In this document: positions 48,420 to 58,829 of the stretch, piece by piece
Layout of the letters: each line of letters starts with the position of its first letter
Position numbering within the stretch: the first letter of the stretch is position 1
NCBI RefSeq assembly: GCF_020193575.1
Contig: NZ_JADYVD010000041.1
Coordinates: 1-64,000, forward strand
Source: Ensifer sp. IC4062
Lineage (GTDB): Bacteria; Pseudomonadota; Alphaproteobacteria; Rhizobiales; Rhizobiaceae
Reading direction: 5' to 3'
Length of the DNA: 64,000 bases
Notes under the pieces: model-generated
Database searches by the model: none
The model's input: only the letters and a program-made list of their open reading frames with translations
Told to the model about the DNA's origin: nothing
Position numbers and translations under genes: made by a program

Positions 48420-48935
48420 ATGAGGTCCGCACTACACACAATGTCCTTGGCTGTCGCCATCGCCGCAGCCATGGGTGCGATGGCATCGGTCGCCGAGGGC
48501 GCTACCCTACGCGTGAACGCTCAAAATGCAACGCCGCTGACGCACGGGGAGCTCTACAAGCTCTACGGCCAGAAATCGTGGATCTGGAAAGCGGGCGCCG
48601 GGTATTTCTCGGTGCGGGAACGCCGGTTTACCGCCTGGTCGAAGGAGAACGGCAGTCCCTCCTATGGCGTCGGTCGCTGGTTCATCACGGGACCGGGAAA
48701 ACTCTGCTTCAAGGCCGACTGGCACGCAAAGGGCGGCTCGGCTCCCGCAACAACCTGCTTCAGCCATCGCAAGCAAGGTAGGCTTATCCTTCAGAAACGC
48801 GAACCGAATGGCGAATGGTACGTCTTCAAGAGCGCGCCGGCACAGCGTGACGACGAATTCGCCAAGCTCCGCCGCGGCAATTATGTAAGTGCGCGGCTGA
48901 ACCGGATCGAAGCCAGACTCGGCAAGGTCGAATGA
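48420..48935 (+). CDS. DUF995 secreted protein, second copy
   Basis: The product is 171 residues from the ATG at 48420 (AGGAGAC upstream). The signal peptide ends near AEG-A (about residue 27). Conserved blocks shared with the first copy are ELYKLYGQKSWIWKAGAG, GVGRWFITGPGKLCFKADW, TTCFSHR, QKREPNGEWYVFK and DDEFAKL. The two Cys are conserved between copies and could form a disulfide. Function unknown. Confidence 0.8.
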   Translation: MRSALHTMSLAVAIAAAMGAMASVAEGATLRVNAQNATPLTHGELYKLYGQKSWIWKAGAGYFSVRERRFTAWSKENGSPSYGVGRWFITGPGKLCFKADWHAKGGSAPATTCFSHRKQGRLILQKREPNGEWYVFKSAPAQRDDEFAKLRRGNYVSARLNRIEARLGKVE

Positions 48936-49030
48936 TCTTGACCGGGTGAAGGAGTTACACGGCCTTTGTGCGTCAGCGCATCAATTTGGCTCCGCAGATG
49001 AGGCGGCCCCGATCGCGCGCAACTCCACCC

Positions 49031-49336
49031 CTATCGAAGGAAACACCGCGAGGTGCTACCAAAGCCGCTCGGCGTACAAATGTATGGCGCGCGCCCAAGG
49101 TAGGCGCCCCGTTCGAGTTTGGCCGCCCGTTGAACGACCACCTGCTTGGCCGCGGCGGGCTTATTGCTCAACGTCGGATAGCCGACCTGTCTCGTCAGCG
49201 AAGACGTTCGGATACTCTGGTCCGCCGTTGCCGAACATCCCGACACGGCCGCTGCAAGGAGCAGAGCAAAGATGCTCCGCACTATATTGCTGCGGCTGTC
49301 GATCAGCCCGACCGAAATCGTCGTTTGCGCGTTCAT
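49031..49336 (-). CDS. Small lipoprotein of unknown function
   Basis: From the ATG at 49336 (CAGGAG eight bases upstream) the product is 101 residues. It has a signal sequence IVRSIFALLLAAAVSGC whose end is a lipobox, so the mature protein would begin with the lipidated Cys (about residue 34). The mature part is Ser/Thr- then Lys/Ala-rich (SNKPAAAKQVVVQRAAKLERGAY) and ends with two Cys. No family recognised. It precedes the hsp20 gene's downstream region on the same strand; linkage is loose. Confidence 0.6.
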   Translation of the reverse strand: MNAQTTISVGLIDSRSNIVRSIFALLLAAAVSGCSATADQSIRTSSLTRQVGYPTLSNKPAAAKQVVVQRAAKLERGAYLGRAPYICTPSGFGSTSRCFLR

Positions 49337-49735
49337 GGCTAGAACTCCTGGTTCTGGAACCTCATGCGCAGCACGGTAGATGAGACGCCTTAAATCGCCG
49401 TGCAGAAAATGGATACAACTTGAGCGATCCCGCCTGCAATCCACGCAGGTGAGAGCCAGGCAAATCGCCCCTAATGGATTTCTAGGCAATCGGCAGAACG
49501 CGCCCATACATGTCCTGTCGCCTGTTACGGTGCAAGTCAGTTTCTGTCGTTCCGCGTAGACGATGGCGGCATCGCTGGACGGGAAACGCAGTTCTGCTTC
49601 AGTCAGCGTGGCGCCGCCTAGCCCATCAGATAATCGATGATGGGGGACGGCCATTCGAAACTCGGCAGCCAAGGTCGCGCCAACTCTTATCCTCACCTGT
49701 CCGGAAACAGGTGAGGATAGAGCAGCGCGGCTTCC
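49337..49735 (-). pseudogene. Region with a possible NDUFS4-like relic
   Basis: These 400 bases between hsp20 and the lipoprotein have no intact gene. In one minus-strand frame 49526-49600 reads EAELRFPSSDAAIVYAERQ and then KLTCTV, which recalls the C-terminal part of ETC complex I NDUFS4-type proteins (RFxTxExAIxYAE). In another frame just upstream IIDYLMG resembles the preceding PLMG motif, so a frameshift may separate them. The match is short and the call tentative. Confidence 0.3.
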
Positions 49736-50197
49736 TCAGGCGGCTTTGCCGCCTTCGATCTCCCTGGAAGCGGGTTTCGTCATCTCGGATTCAATGGCGA
49801 TTCGGCGCGGCCTCATCTCCTCAGGTATTTCCTTCTTGAGGTTGATAACGAGTAGTCCGTTCTCAAGCCTTGCGCCCTCGACGATCACATGATCGGCGAG
49901 TTCGAACCGACGCACAAACGGTCTTAGGGCGAGACCCTGATGGAGGTACTGCGCCTCGTCCTCCTCCGATTTCGCGCCGTTGACCACGAGCATGTTCGCT
50001 TCGTGGGTGATCGTCAGGTCGTCCTCGGCAAAACCCGCTACCGCGATGACGATGCGGTACGCATCTTCGCCAAGCTTGGCGATGTTGTAGGGCGGCCAGC
50101 TGTCAGCGTTGGGACTGGCATTTTCGAGCAGGTCGAAGATGCGGTCGAAGCCGATGCTTGACCTATAGAAGGGGGAAAAGTCGAAGTTTGTTCTCAT
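49736..50197 (-). CDS. hsp20: Small heat-shock protein, Hsp20/IbpA type
   Basis: The product is 153 residues from the ATG at 50197. The alpha-crystallin domain runs from about 35 to 125: WPPYNIAKLGEDAYRIVIAVAGFAEDDLTI, and LVVNGAK; the L-x-x-x-V/A-x-L region is ARLENGLLVINLKKEIPEEMRP. The N-terminus MRTNFDFSPFYRSSIGFDRIFDLLE is that of class A rhizobial sHsps. It holds unfolding proteins for refolding. Expression should be set by the RNA thermometer in its leader and it diverges from groESL. Confidence 0.93.
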   Translation of the reverse strand: MRTNFDFSPFYRSSIGFDRIFDLLENASPNADSWPPYNIAKLGEDAYRIVIAVAGFAEDDLTITHEANMLVVNGAKSEEDEAQYLHQGLALRPFVRRFELADHVIVEGARLENGLLVINLKKEIPEEMRPRRIAIESEMTKPASREIEGGKAA

Positions 50198-50290
50198 AGC
50201 TACATCCTCCGGAGAGCAACATAGATACGAAGAAGCGCCAAGAAGCTCGGCGCTCCCTGACAAGGCCGACCCCATTCGGCGGTTGGCGTA
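50198..50290 (-). promoter_or_regulatory. ROSE-type RNA thermometer in the hsp20 leader
   Basis: In the minus-strand leader three hairpins are visible: GCCGA/TCGGC (50265-50269, 50276-50280), AGCGCC/GGCGCT (50234-50239, 50249-50254), and a 3' one in which GTTGCTCTCC (50211-50220) folds back on GGAGGATGTA (50201-50210), covering the ribosome site just before the ATG. The TTGCT box opposite AGGA is the mark of ROSE elements, which melt on heat shock and free the site. Confidence 0.8.
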
Positions 50291-50439
50291 AATGAGGTGG
50301 GGGTCAACCGGCGTTGCGTCAAGAGGAGAGCGGCTACTCCGCATCGTTGACGCGGTGGACTGTTACGATCGTAAAGGAGAATTGTCAGGCTGAGTATCAA
50401 ACGGCAGTGGGCAGCAAATAGCCTTATGAATTCATGCCG

Positions 50440-50466
50440 GTAGCACTCGACAGGCTCGAGTGCTAA
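50440..50466 (+). promoter_or_regulatory. CIRCE operator (HrcA binding site)
   Basis: TAGCACTC at 50441-50448, nine bases, then GAGTGCTAA at 50458-50466: the CIRCE pattern TTAGCACTC-N9-GAGTGCTAA with one mismatch (G at 50440). HrcA repressor binding here should control groESL. Just downstream, CTTGAAA at 50484-50490 with CCAGAT 15 bases later resembles an RpoH promoter. Confidence 0.9.
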
Positions 50467-50613
50467 AATTTTTTCGCTGGCCTCTTGAAACACGAAAATC
50501 AGAAACCAGATCGATTTGCGCGCGATGCTGAAAGGCTCGGCCCCCCGCGTTTCGCACCCGAATGCGGCGCGGAGGACCTCTTGAAAAACCTGTTTGTCGA
50601 TGAGGAGAGCGAC

Positions 50614-52612
<1,999 letters not shown>

Positions 52613-52616
52613 CGGA

Positions 52617-52668
52617 ACCGATCGGTCGATGCCGCGGTAGTTACGCCGCCGACCGATCGGTAGATTTT
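52617..52668 (+). terminator. Terminator of groESL
   Basis: ACCGATCGGTCG at 52617-52628 pairs with CGACCGATCGGT at 52650-52661 (12 bp perfect), and a TTTT run lies at 52665-52668. It starts four bases after the groEL stop codon. Confidence 0.85.
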
Positions 52669-52873
52669 CCGCCATTTCGGCAAGCACTCAACGGTCGTTC
52701 GCCGATGTCTTGAAGGGTCACGCCGCCGGCCGTCAACATTGCAGCGAGGTCGCGCGCTCCCACCGAAACCAGTCTGCTCGTCTTCCAGTGACAGGGGGTC
52801 AGGGCACGATGGCTGCTCGGCGCCAAAGGGATGCCCGCGACCCTCTTCGATCTCGCATAAATGGAGGAGTACG

Positions 52874-53203
52874 ATGGAACACGACCACTTTCGCCATCCA
52901 GTCACAATCCTGGTGGGTCTCGGCTTTCCGGCTGACATCCACAGTGTGAGAGAGGCCCATGCCTGGCTGAATGAGTGGCCGCCATCGAAGCGGAATCCAA
53001 CGCACGCCATCGCGCTTAATGCCTGCAGGGCAGCACTTGCCGGCGAGATTGATGTTGAAACTGCGCGCGTAACGTTTGTCGCCTTCGCGCAACGGGCCAA
53101 TCTTTTGGCACCCGACACCAAGGCAATGGTCGCGGCTCGTAGCGGCGGTGGGCGTGACGCCGGCTTCGAATACGGAGGGGCGGTAAATCGGCGCGATCCT
53201 TAG
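52874..53203 (+). CDS. DUF982 protein
   Basis: The product is 109 residues from the ATG at 52874 with GGAGGAG upstream. DUF982 marks: HPVTILVGLGFPADIHSVREAHAWLNEWP, HAIALNACRAALAGEIDVETARVTFVAFAQRANLL. These small proteins are abundant in rhizobia, often on plasmids, with no known function. It is 260 bases after groEL and behind a terminator, so it is probably a separate unit. Confidence 0.85.
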   Translation: MEHDHFRHPVTILVGLGFPADIHSVREAHAWLNEWPPSKRNPTHAIALNACRAALAGEIDVETARVTFVAFAQRANLLAPDTKAMVAARSGGGRDAGFEYGGAVNRRDP

Positions 53204-53719
53204 GACGGAGCGACGTTGGATTTCCCGTTCCGGCGAGATTTGCGCCTGACCTCCGAGACGAACGGGTCGTCACCACGGAAAATGCTGCAGGTGTCTTCAT
53301 AACGCGCGCAGCCTGTCGGGTCAGTCGCGACGCCCTGGACGGCTGGAGGCGGCCGCGAAAGGCAGGGCGGGCATTTTCTTGAAGGCGGCACCAGCGCCGG
53401 GCTACTGCGCAGCGCCGATAAATAAACACCGGAGGTACAGCCGCCCGAGGTACGAAACCCGCCGCTGTTTGTTCATCTTCAGATGCCGGCGGAAAAAGAA
53501 GGCGCGTACCGCGATGCTAAATGGCCCTGCCGGTACATAGACGATAATATTGCTCGTCCGCTAGTGGATCAGATACTAGTCGTATGCATTGCCCCATAGA
53601 GCGTCGGATCTAGACCGCGCGTTCTAACTTTTCTTGAATCTTACGAAAAACCTTCCAAAAAGTACTCTTCATGACTCGTCGCAGACCGGAGCGCCGAGGA
53701 ACACCCGGAGAAGCCACCG
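53204..53719. other. Intergenic region between DUF982 gene and codA
   Basis: About 515 bases with no gene that I can support. A plus-strand frame around 53205-53385 has a coding-like run (ERVVTTENAAGVFITRAAC) but no start codon, and a minus-strand frame (53200-53391) begins only at GTG without a ribosome site. Both may be decayed short genes. The part next to codA (53560-53700) is AT-rich and should hold its promoter. Confidence 0.35.
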
Positions 53720-55018
53720 ATGTTCGACCTGATCATCCGTAACGCCAACCTTCCGGACGGACGCCAAGGTGTCGATTTGGGCCTCAAAGGCGGCAAGATC
53801 ACCGCGATCGAGAGGTCCATTGCTGCAACTGCCGGCGACGACATCGACGCGACCGGTCGCCTGGTCAGCCCGCCGTTCTGCGACCCGCATTTTCATATGG
53901 ACGCGACGCTTTCGCTCGGCATGCCGCGAATGAATGTTTCCGGCACGTTGCTGGAGGGTATCGCGCTTTGGGGAGAATTGCGCCCGCTGCTGACGAAGGA
54001 AGCATTGGTCGAGCGGGCCTTGCGCTATTGCGATCTCGCCGTCAGTCAGGGCCTTCTTTACATCCGCAGCCACGTGGATACGTCCGACCCGCGGCTGGTC
54101 ACTGCTGAAGCACTGTTGGAAGTCAAGGAAAAGGTCGCGCCCTATATTGATTTGCAGCTTGTCGCCTTCCCGCAGGATGGTTACTACCGCGCGCCCGACG
54201 GCGTCCGCTCACTCGAGCGTGCACTCGATATGGGCATTGGCATCGTCGGTGGCATTCCACATTTTGAACGGACGATGGAAGACGGCACCCGCTCGGTCGA
54301 GGCGCTGTGCCGGATCGCTGCCGATCGCGGCCTACCTGTCGACATGCATTGCGACGAAACCGACGATCCGATGTCGCGCCACATCGAAACGCTGGCAGCC
54401 CAGACAGTGCGTTTCGGCCTCAAAGGACGGGTTGCGGGGTCGCACCTCACCTCGATGCACTCGATGGATAATTATTACGTTTCGAAACTCATCCCTCTGA
54501 TTGCCGAGGCAGAGATCAACGTGATCCCCAATCCGCTTATCAACATCATGCTGCAGGGCCGTCACGACACCTATCCGAAACGCCGCGGCATGACGCGGGT
54601 GCGCGAGCTGATGGCGGCCGGGCTTAACGTTTCCTTCGGGCATGACTGCGTCATGGATCCTTGGTATTCGATGGGCTCGGGTGACATGCTGGAAGTTGCC
54701 CACATGGCAATTCACGTGGCGCAGATGGCCGGCATCGAGGACAAGCACAAAATCTTCGACGCGATCACCGTCAATTCGGCCAAGACGATGGGGCTCGATG
54801 GTTACGGGCTCGATATCGGCTGCAAGGCAGATCTCATCGTGCTGCAGGCGGCCGACGTTACCGAAGCGTTGAGGCTGAAACCGAACCGGCTGTTCGTTAT
54901 CAAGGCGGGGAAGGTGATCGCAAGGACAGCGCCGCGCATCGGTGAGCTATTCCTCGGCGGGCGTCCGGCTTCTATCGATTGCGCGCAAGATTACCTGCCG
55001 CAGACGCCGCAGCGCTGA
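53720..55018 (+). CDS. codA: Cytosine deaminase (amidohydrolase)
   Basis: The product is 432 residues. The metal-binding DPHFHMD (His57 and His59), GLLYIRSHVDTSDP, MHCDETDDP with His and Asp/Glu ligands, and VSFGHDCVMDPWY match the CodA branch of amidohydrolases, which deaminate cytosine to uracil and often related pyrimidines or isoguanine. No codB permease gene is next to it. The gene stands alone between two intergenic regions. The substrate could differ from cytosine. Confidence 0.88.
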   Translation: MFDLIIRNANLPDGRQGVDLGLKGGKITAIERSIAATAGDDIDATGRLVSPPFCDPHFHMDATLSLGMPRMNVSGTLLEGIALWGELRPLLTKEALVERALRYCDLAVSQGLLYIRSHVDTSDPRLVTAEALLEVKEKVAPYIDLQLVAFPQDGYYRAPDGVRSLERALDMGIGIVGGIPHFERTMEDGTRSVEALCRIAADRGLPVDMHCDETDDPMSRHIETLAAQTVRFGLKGRVAGSHLTSMHSMDNYYVSKLIPLIAEAEINVIPNPLINIMLQGRHDTYPKRRGMTRVRELMAAGLNVSFGHDCVMDPWYSMGSGDMLEVAHMAIHVAQMAGIEDKHKIFDAITVNSAKTMGLDGYGLDIGCKADLIVLQAADVTEALRLKPNRLFVIKAGKVIARTAPRIGELFLGGRPASIDCAQDYLPQTPQR

Positions 55019-55187
55019 GCCTCCATGCGGCTCACGCAGTACAAGACGGCCCGCCTATATGGGGCCCCGCGAACCTATGCGATAGTATAGACAACACCTT
55101 CGTACAATAGATTTTCCTCCGAACTTGATTGATCCTTCCCATAGCATCCAACTGTCCAAATGCGTTCAGAGGAAAGGAAATCGTGTC

Positions 55188-55603
55188 ATGAAACACTTGT
55201 TTCTTATCACGCAGGTTCCGCCCAAGTTTCGCGAAGTCGTCGCGTTTCTGTCCCTGGTCGCAGTGTTCTTCGTCGGTGCATGGGCGCTGCTCATAGCACC
55301 GAGTGCACGGGCGCATGATGCGCTCGCCACTGAACCGCATGGGTGGTCCTATCCCCTGTCCTGTTGCTCCGGCTACGATTGCCGTGAAGTCGTAGTGCCG
55401 TCGCAGAGCGGCGCGAAGGCTATGTCATCAATGGTACGGGGGAAGTGATTACGTACACAGACAGCCGCATCAGGAACAGCCGCGACGGCCTGTTTCATTG
55501 GTGTTCGGCGGCGGGGGCGAACGATGGCCGCACCATCTACCTATTTGTCCCCCCGCATGGCCTCGCGACCGCTATTCTACCCCGGAATCCCGGTGCGATG
55601 TAA
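55188..55603 (+). pseudogene. Frameshifted gene for a small secreted protein
   Basis: From the ATG at 55188 (GAGGAAAGGAA upstream) the frame gives a membrane or signal segment (FREVVAFLSLVAVFFVGAWALL), HDALATEPHGWSYPLSCCSGYDCREVV, and then stops at 55448. From about 55412 another plus frame continues with EGYVINGTGEVITYTDSRI, RDGLFHWCSAAGANDGRTIY, LFVPP and a TAA at 55603. Together they make one protein of a Cys-rich rhizobial family that I recall (WSYPxxCCSxxDCREV ... DGxxHWCSxAGxxDGRTxCLFVPP). A one- or two-base shift near 55405-55425 has broken it, unless it is a sequencing error. Confidence 0.78.
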
Positions 55604-55648
55604 GCGAATGATTACCTATGTCGCTTAAGCCGGCAGGCGGCCAGACGC

Positions 55649-57523
55649 CTAGGCCGTTTGCGGTTTGCTCGCGACCAGCGTGCCGACGTTGATCGGTTTG
55701 CGGTCTCGTTCCGGCAACTGGAACGGCAGGCTGAAGGTGACTATAGCCCCCCCTCCAGGGGCATTCTCAGCCCAAACGCGGCCGCCATGCGCTTCGATTA
55801 CGGAGCGGCAAATTGCCAAGCCCATGCCGATACCGTCTTTCTTTGTCGTGAAGAACGCTTCGAAGATTCTGTCGGAATCGGCGATTCCGTGACCCCGATC
55901 GGAAACTGCCACTTCCAGCATCTCGAGATTTCGCAGGCGTGTCGCTATGCGGAGAGTGCGGGCATGTACTCGGGTTTCCTGCATGGCTTCAATCGCATTT
56001 CTGACGAGATTGATAACAACCTGCTCGATTTGAACGCGGTCCGCCCCAACGCTTGGCAGAGCGGGATCGAGGTCGATCTGAAGCCTGATCTTACTCGTCT
56101 GAAGTTTGTCGGAGACCAGTTCGCAAACTTCATTGATGACCGTATTCAATTGGATTGGCTGCCTTGAGTCGCCGGCCTGGTTAAATAGGGCCCGAATTCG
56201 ATTAACGACGTCGGCCGCAGCATCGACGTCTCGAATGATCCACTCGGCGGTGCGGCTCGCTCGTTCAAAGTTCGGCGGGTTTGCACGCAGCCACCGCTGG
56301 AATGCATTGGCGTTCGCGACGACCGCCTGTAGTGGTTGATTGAGTTCGTGCGCGATCGAGACCGACATCTCAGAAAGACTTGCCGCGCGCAGGGCGCGAG
56401 CCAACCTCTCATCTGCGAGGCGGGCGGCTTCCTGGGCCTGCATCTCGTCGTGAATGTCGAGGCATACGCCATACCATTGAAGAATGCGGCCGTCGGTGTC
56501 GCGCAGAGGCTCAGCCTTGCCATCGATCCAGCGAAAGTCGCCGTCTGCCCTCCGTAGCCGGTACTTAAGCATGAACGGATTGCCGGACCTGAATGACTGG
56601 CTGAGAGCTGCCTGAAAGCAGGTCCGATCGTCCGGATGGACGGCTTCGATGATCGTCGTGGCCAATTGGCCGGCGGTTCGAGTTGTCTGTCCGTTTTGAG
56701 ATATGCCAGTCCAGCGCAGCAATGGCTGATTGAGGTAGGACGGCTTGCCGTCCGGAGTTGCGCACCAAATGAGTGCCGGGACAGTATCGATGAGCTGGCG
56801 CAGTTGTTGTTCGCTCTCACGCAAAGCGGCTTCCGCCTTGCGCTGGTCATCGATATCGACCGTCGTACCGTACCAGGCGGTGATGCGCCCGTGCTCATCT
56901 CGCGATGCCACTGCGGAGTCGCGAAACCATCGGTAGGTGCCATCGTAGCGGCGGACCCGCTGTTCGTCGATCAATGGCTCGCCGGTACGCAAGCTATGTC
57001 TCCACAGTGCCTGGCTTCGCTCGAGATCATCGGGGTGTACAAACCGTCGCCACCAAGCGTCGTCACCAGCCTCCATGAGTCTGTGCATCTCCTCGACGCT
57101 CAGTCCGACAAACTCCAGCGCCTTCGGATTAATAAACCGCATCCGCCCGTCCGGATAGGCCGACCAACCAAGACCGGGAATATCCTCCATGGTCGGCTGG
57201 ACGTTCCTGTAGACCTGCTCGTAGAAGCTGACGATCCTGAATAGCTGCACCACAAGCCATAGGCCGAATGCGCTGGCTACGAACGCGGCGACACGAAGCC
57301 ATCCGCCCGTCCCAATGGTATCGGAAGGCATTTCAAACGCGGCTGCCGCAAAGCCAGCCATCACGATCGTCAACAGCCCTGCCTCCCAGCCGATGCAAAT
57401 GCAGGCAGCGGCAACCGCGATCAACAGGCCGCTCGGCTCTGAAGAGAACCACGCCAGGAGGACGCCGGCCGCACTTATGGCCACTGCCAAAGCCCGCCGC
57501 CTTGTCGATGACATTGCTTCCAT
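55649..57523 (-). CDS. PAS-containing membrane sensor histidine kinase, FixL-like
   Basis: The product is 624 residues with AGAGGTGG before the ATG at 57523. Three or four N-terminal membrane helices (about 10-98) are followed by two PAS/PAC domains (about 105-230 and 240-362; FVHPDDLERS and AVHPDDRTCF are PAC-type marks). The kinase core carries phospho-His 392 (SIAHELNQPLQAV), NLVRNAIEAM, DRGHGI and GIGMGLAICRSVIEAHGG. No heme-type His is evident in the PAS domains. It lies 165 bases after the response regulator gene on the same strand, so the two form a pair. The signal is unknown. Confidence 0.87.
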   Translation of the reverse strand: MEAMSSTRRRALAVAISAAGVLLAWFSSEPSGLLIAVAAACICIGWEAGLLTIVMAGFAAAAFEMPSDTIGTGGWLRVAAFVASAFGLWLVVQLFRIVSFYEQVYRNVQPTMEDIPGLGWSAYPDGRMRFINPKALEFVGLSVEEMHRLMEAGDDAWWRRFVHPDDLERSQALWRHSLRTGEPLIDEQRVRRYDGTYRWFRDSAVASRDEHGRITAWYGTTVDIDDQRKAEAALRESEQQLRQLIDTVPALIWCATPDGKPSYLNQPLLRWTGISQNGQTTRTAGQLATTIIEAVHPDDRTCFQAALSQSFRSGNPFMLKYRLRRADGDFRWIDGKAEPLRDTDGRILQWYGVCLDIHDEMQAQEAARLADERLARALRAASLSEMSVSIAHELNQPLQAVVANANAFQRWLRANPPNFERASRTAEWIIRDVDAAADVVNRIRALFNQAGDSRQPIQLNTVINEVCELVSDKLQTSKIRLQIDLDPALPSVGADRVQIEQVVINLVRNAIEAMQETRVHARTLRIATRLRNLEMLEVAVSDRGHGIADSDRIFEAFFTTKKDGIGMGLAICRSVIEAHGGRVWAENAPGGGAIVTFSLPFQLPERDRKPINVGTLVASKPQTA

Positions 57524-57688
57524 CGAACCACCTCTGAGCCTTCGGGCCTTGATTAATGCGTATAGGTCACTTCATCCTACCCGCCAGGCGACGGGTCTGA
57601 AAACCTATGCCTTGGGACAGACAACAACGCCTTGAGTGGGCAATCCGTCAGCCGCTGTGGCGCCAACTGCGCAGCGTTTGATGCCCTG

Positions 57689-58339
57689 TCACTCGTCACC
57701 GCGCCGGACGTTGTCGGGCAGCGACTGCCAAGCCGTGAACAGCTGCGTAATGGAGTTTGCGTGCATCTTCTTCATCATGTTGCTTCGATGAAGTTTGACA
57801 GTAATTTCGCTGATGCCGAGTTCGAAGGCGATCTGCTTGTTCAAGGCACCAGCGACGACCGAGCGCAAGACCTGCCGTTCACGCTGCGTCAGCGTCTCGT
57901 AGTCGGCAGCATGCTTGCGCGCCGTGAGTGTTGCCTCCCGTCGCGCGATGTCGGTCGCGATGGCATTAGAGACGGCGTCGAGGAACGTCTGGTCGCGGAC
58001 CGGCTTCGTCAAAAAGTCAACGGCACCTGCTTTCATCGCCTCCACGCTCATTGCGATATCACCGTGTCCCGTTAAGAACACGATCGGTGTCGCTATCCCA
58101 TTGGACTGAAGGTGGCGCTGCAGGTCGAGCCCGCTCAATCCCGGCATGCGCACGTCGAGCACGAAACAGCTGGGCCGATCCGGAAGTTTGGCCTCGAGAA
58201 CCTCACGGGCCGAAGAGAATGAAATCGTTTCAATCCCAACTGAATTGAGAAGGTTGCTCATGGCCTCACGGACCTTGACGTCATCATCAACCAGCATCGC
58301 GATCGGTTTGTCTGCCGATCCGGGAAATGAGGCGTCCAT
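57689..58339 (-). CDS. FixJ/LuxR-type response regulator
   Basis: The product is 216 residues. The receiver domain has DDD at 18-20, phospho-Asp 62 (CFVLDVRMPG), TGHGDIAMSVEAMKAGAVDFLTKP, and a LuxR helix-turn-helix at about 148-205 (LTQRERQVLRSVVAGALNKQIAFELGISEITVKLHRSNMMKK). This is the FixJ/TodT/StyR type. It is transcribed just before the kinase gene. Targets are unknown. Confidence 0.88.
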   Translation of the reverse strand: MDASFPGSADKPIAMLVDDDVKVREAMSNLLNSVGIETISFSSAREVLEAKLPDRPSCFVLDVRMPGLSGLDLQRHLQSNGIATPIVFLTGHGDIAMSVEAMKAGAVDFLTKPVRDQTFLDAVSNAIATDIARREATLTARKHAADYETLTQRERQVLRSVVAGALNKQIAFELGISEITVKLHRSNMMKKMHANSITQLFTAWQSLPDNVRRGDE

Positions 58340-58829
58340 GCCGTGCCCTTCGATTTAAGCTTCAACCAAGACCCCGCGCGAGATGCGGTCTGTCGCAGCC
58401 GCACCATGGCCCTCGCGCGGAAGACAATGCGGATGGTGATTCTCGGAAAGTCGCTGGCAATATACAGTGAAAACGCAGGGGACTCGAACACGATTCTTGT
58501 CATGCACGGCGCAACCCGGTCTCCATCGCCGCCTGATAACGCCGGATTGAGCCTTTAAAGAACCACCCGTGGAAACGACCAGGCCCCGCTGGGCCTTCCT
58601 CAGGCGGATGGCGCAGCGCACGCCTATACCTTGTCCGGTGTTGTCACAGTCCGATTCTTCAATATTTTCTTGCCTTCAGCCGCTACGCTTGAGGCGCCAT
58701 GCCTCGCTGGACGGTTGCGCCGCCCGCTGGGACACAGCACTGCCTGTCAAGCAAGTGGCCTCGTTTTGATAATGATCAAATTTCGGTGACTGATATCGCC
58801 GATGATAATAGGGCGTACGGGGACGAGGA
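58340..58829. other. Region between regulator and ABC transporter
   Basis: About 490 bases between divergent units. It should hold the promoters of the two-component pair and of the transporter operon. The short frames here have no ribosome sites and look non-coding. I see nothing else that I can name. Confidence 0.35.
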
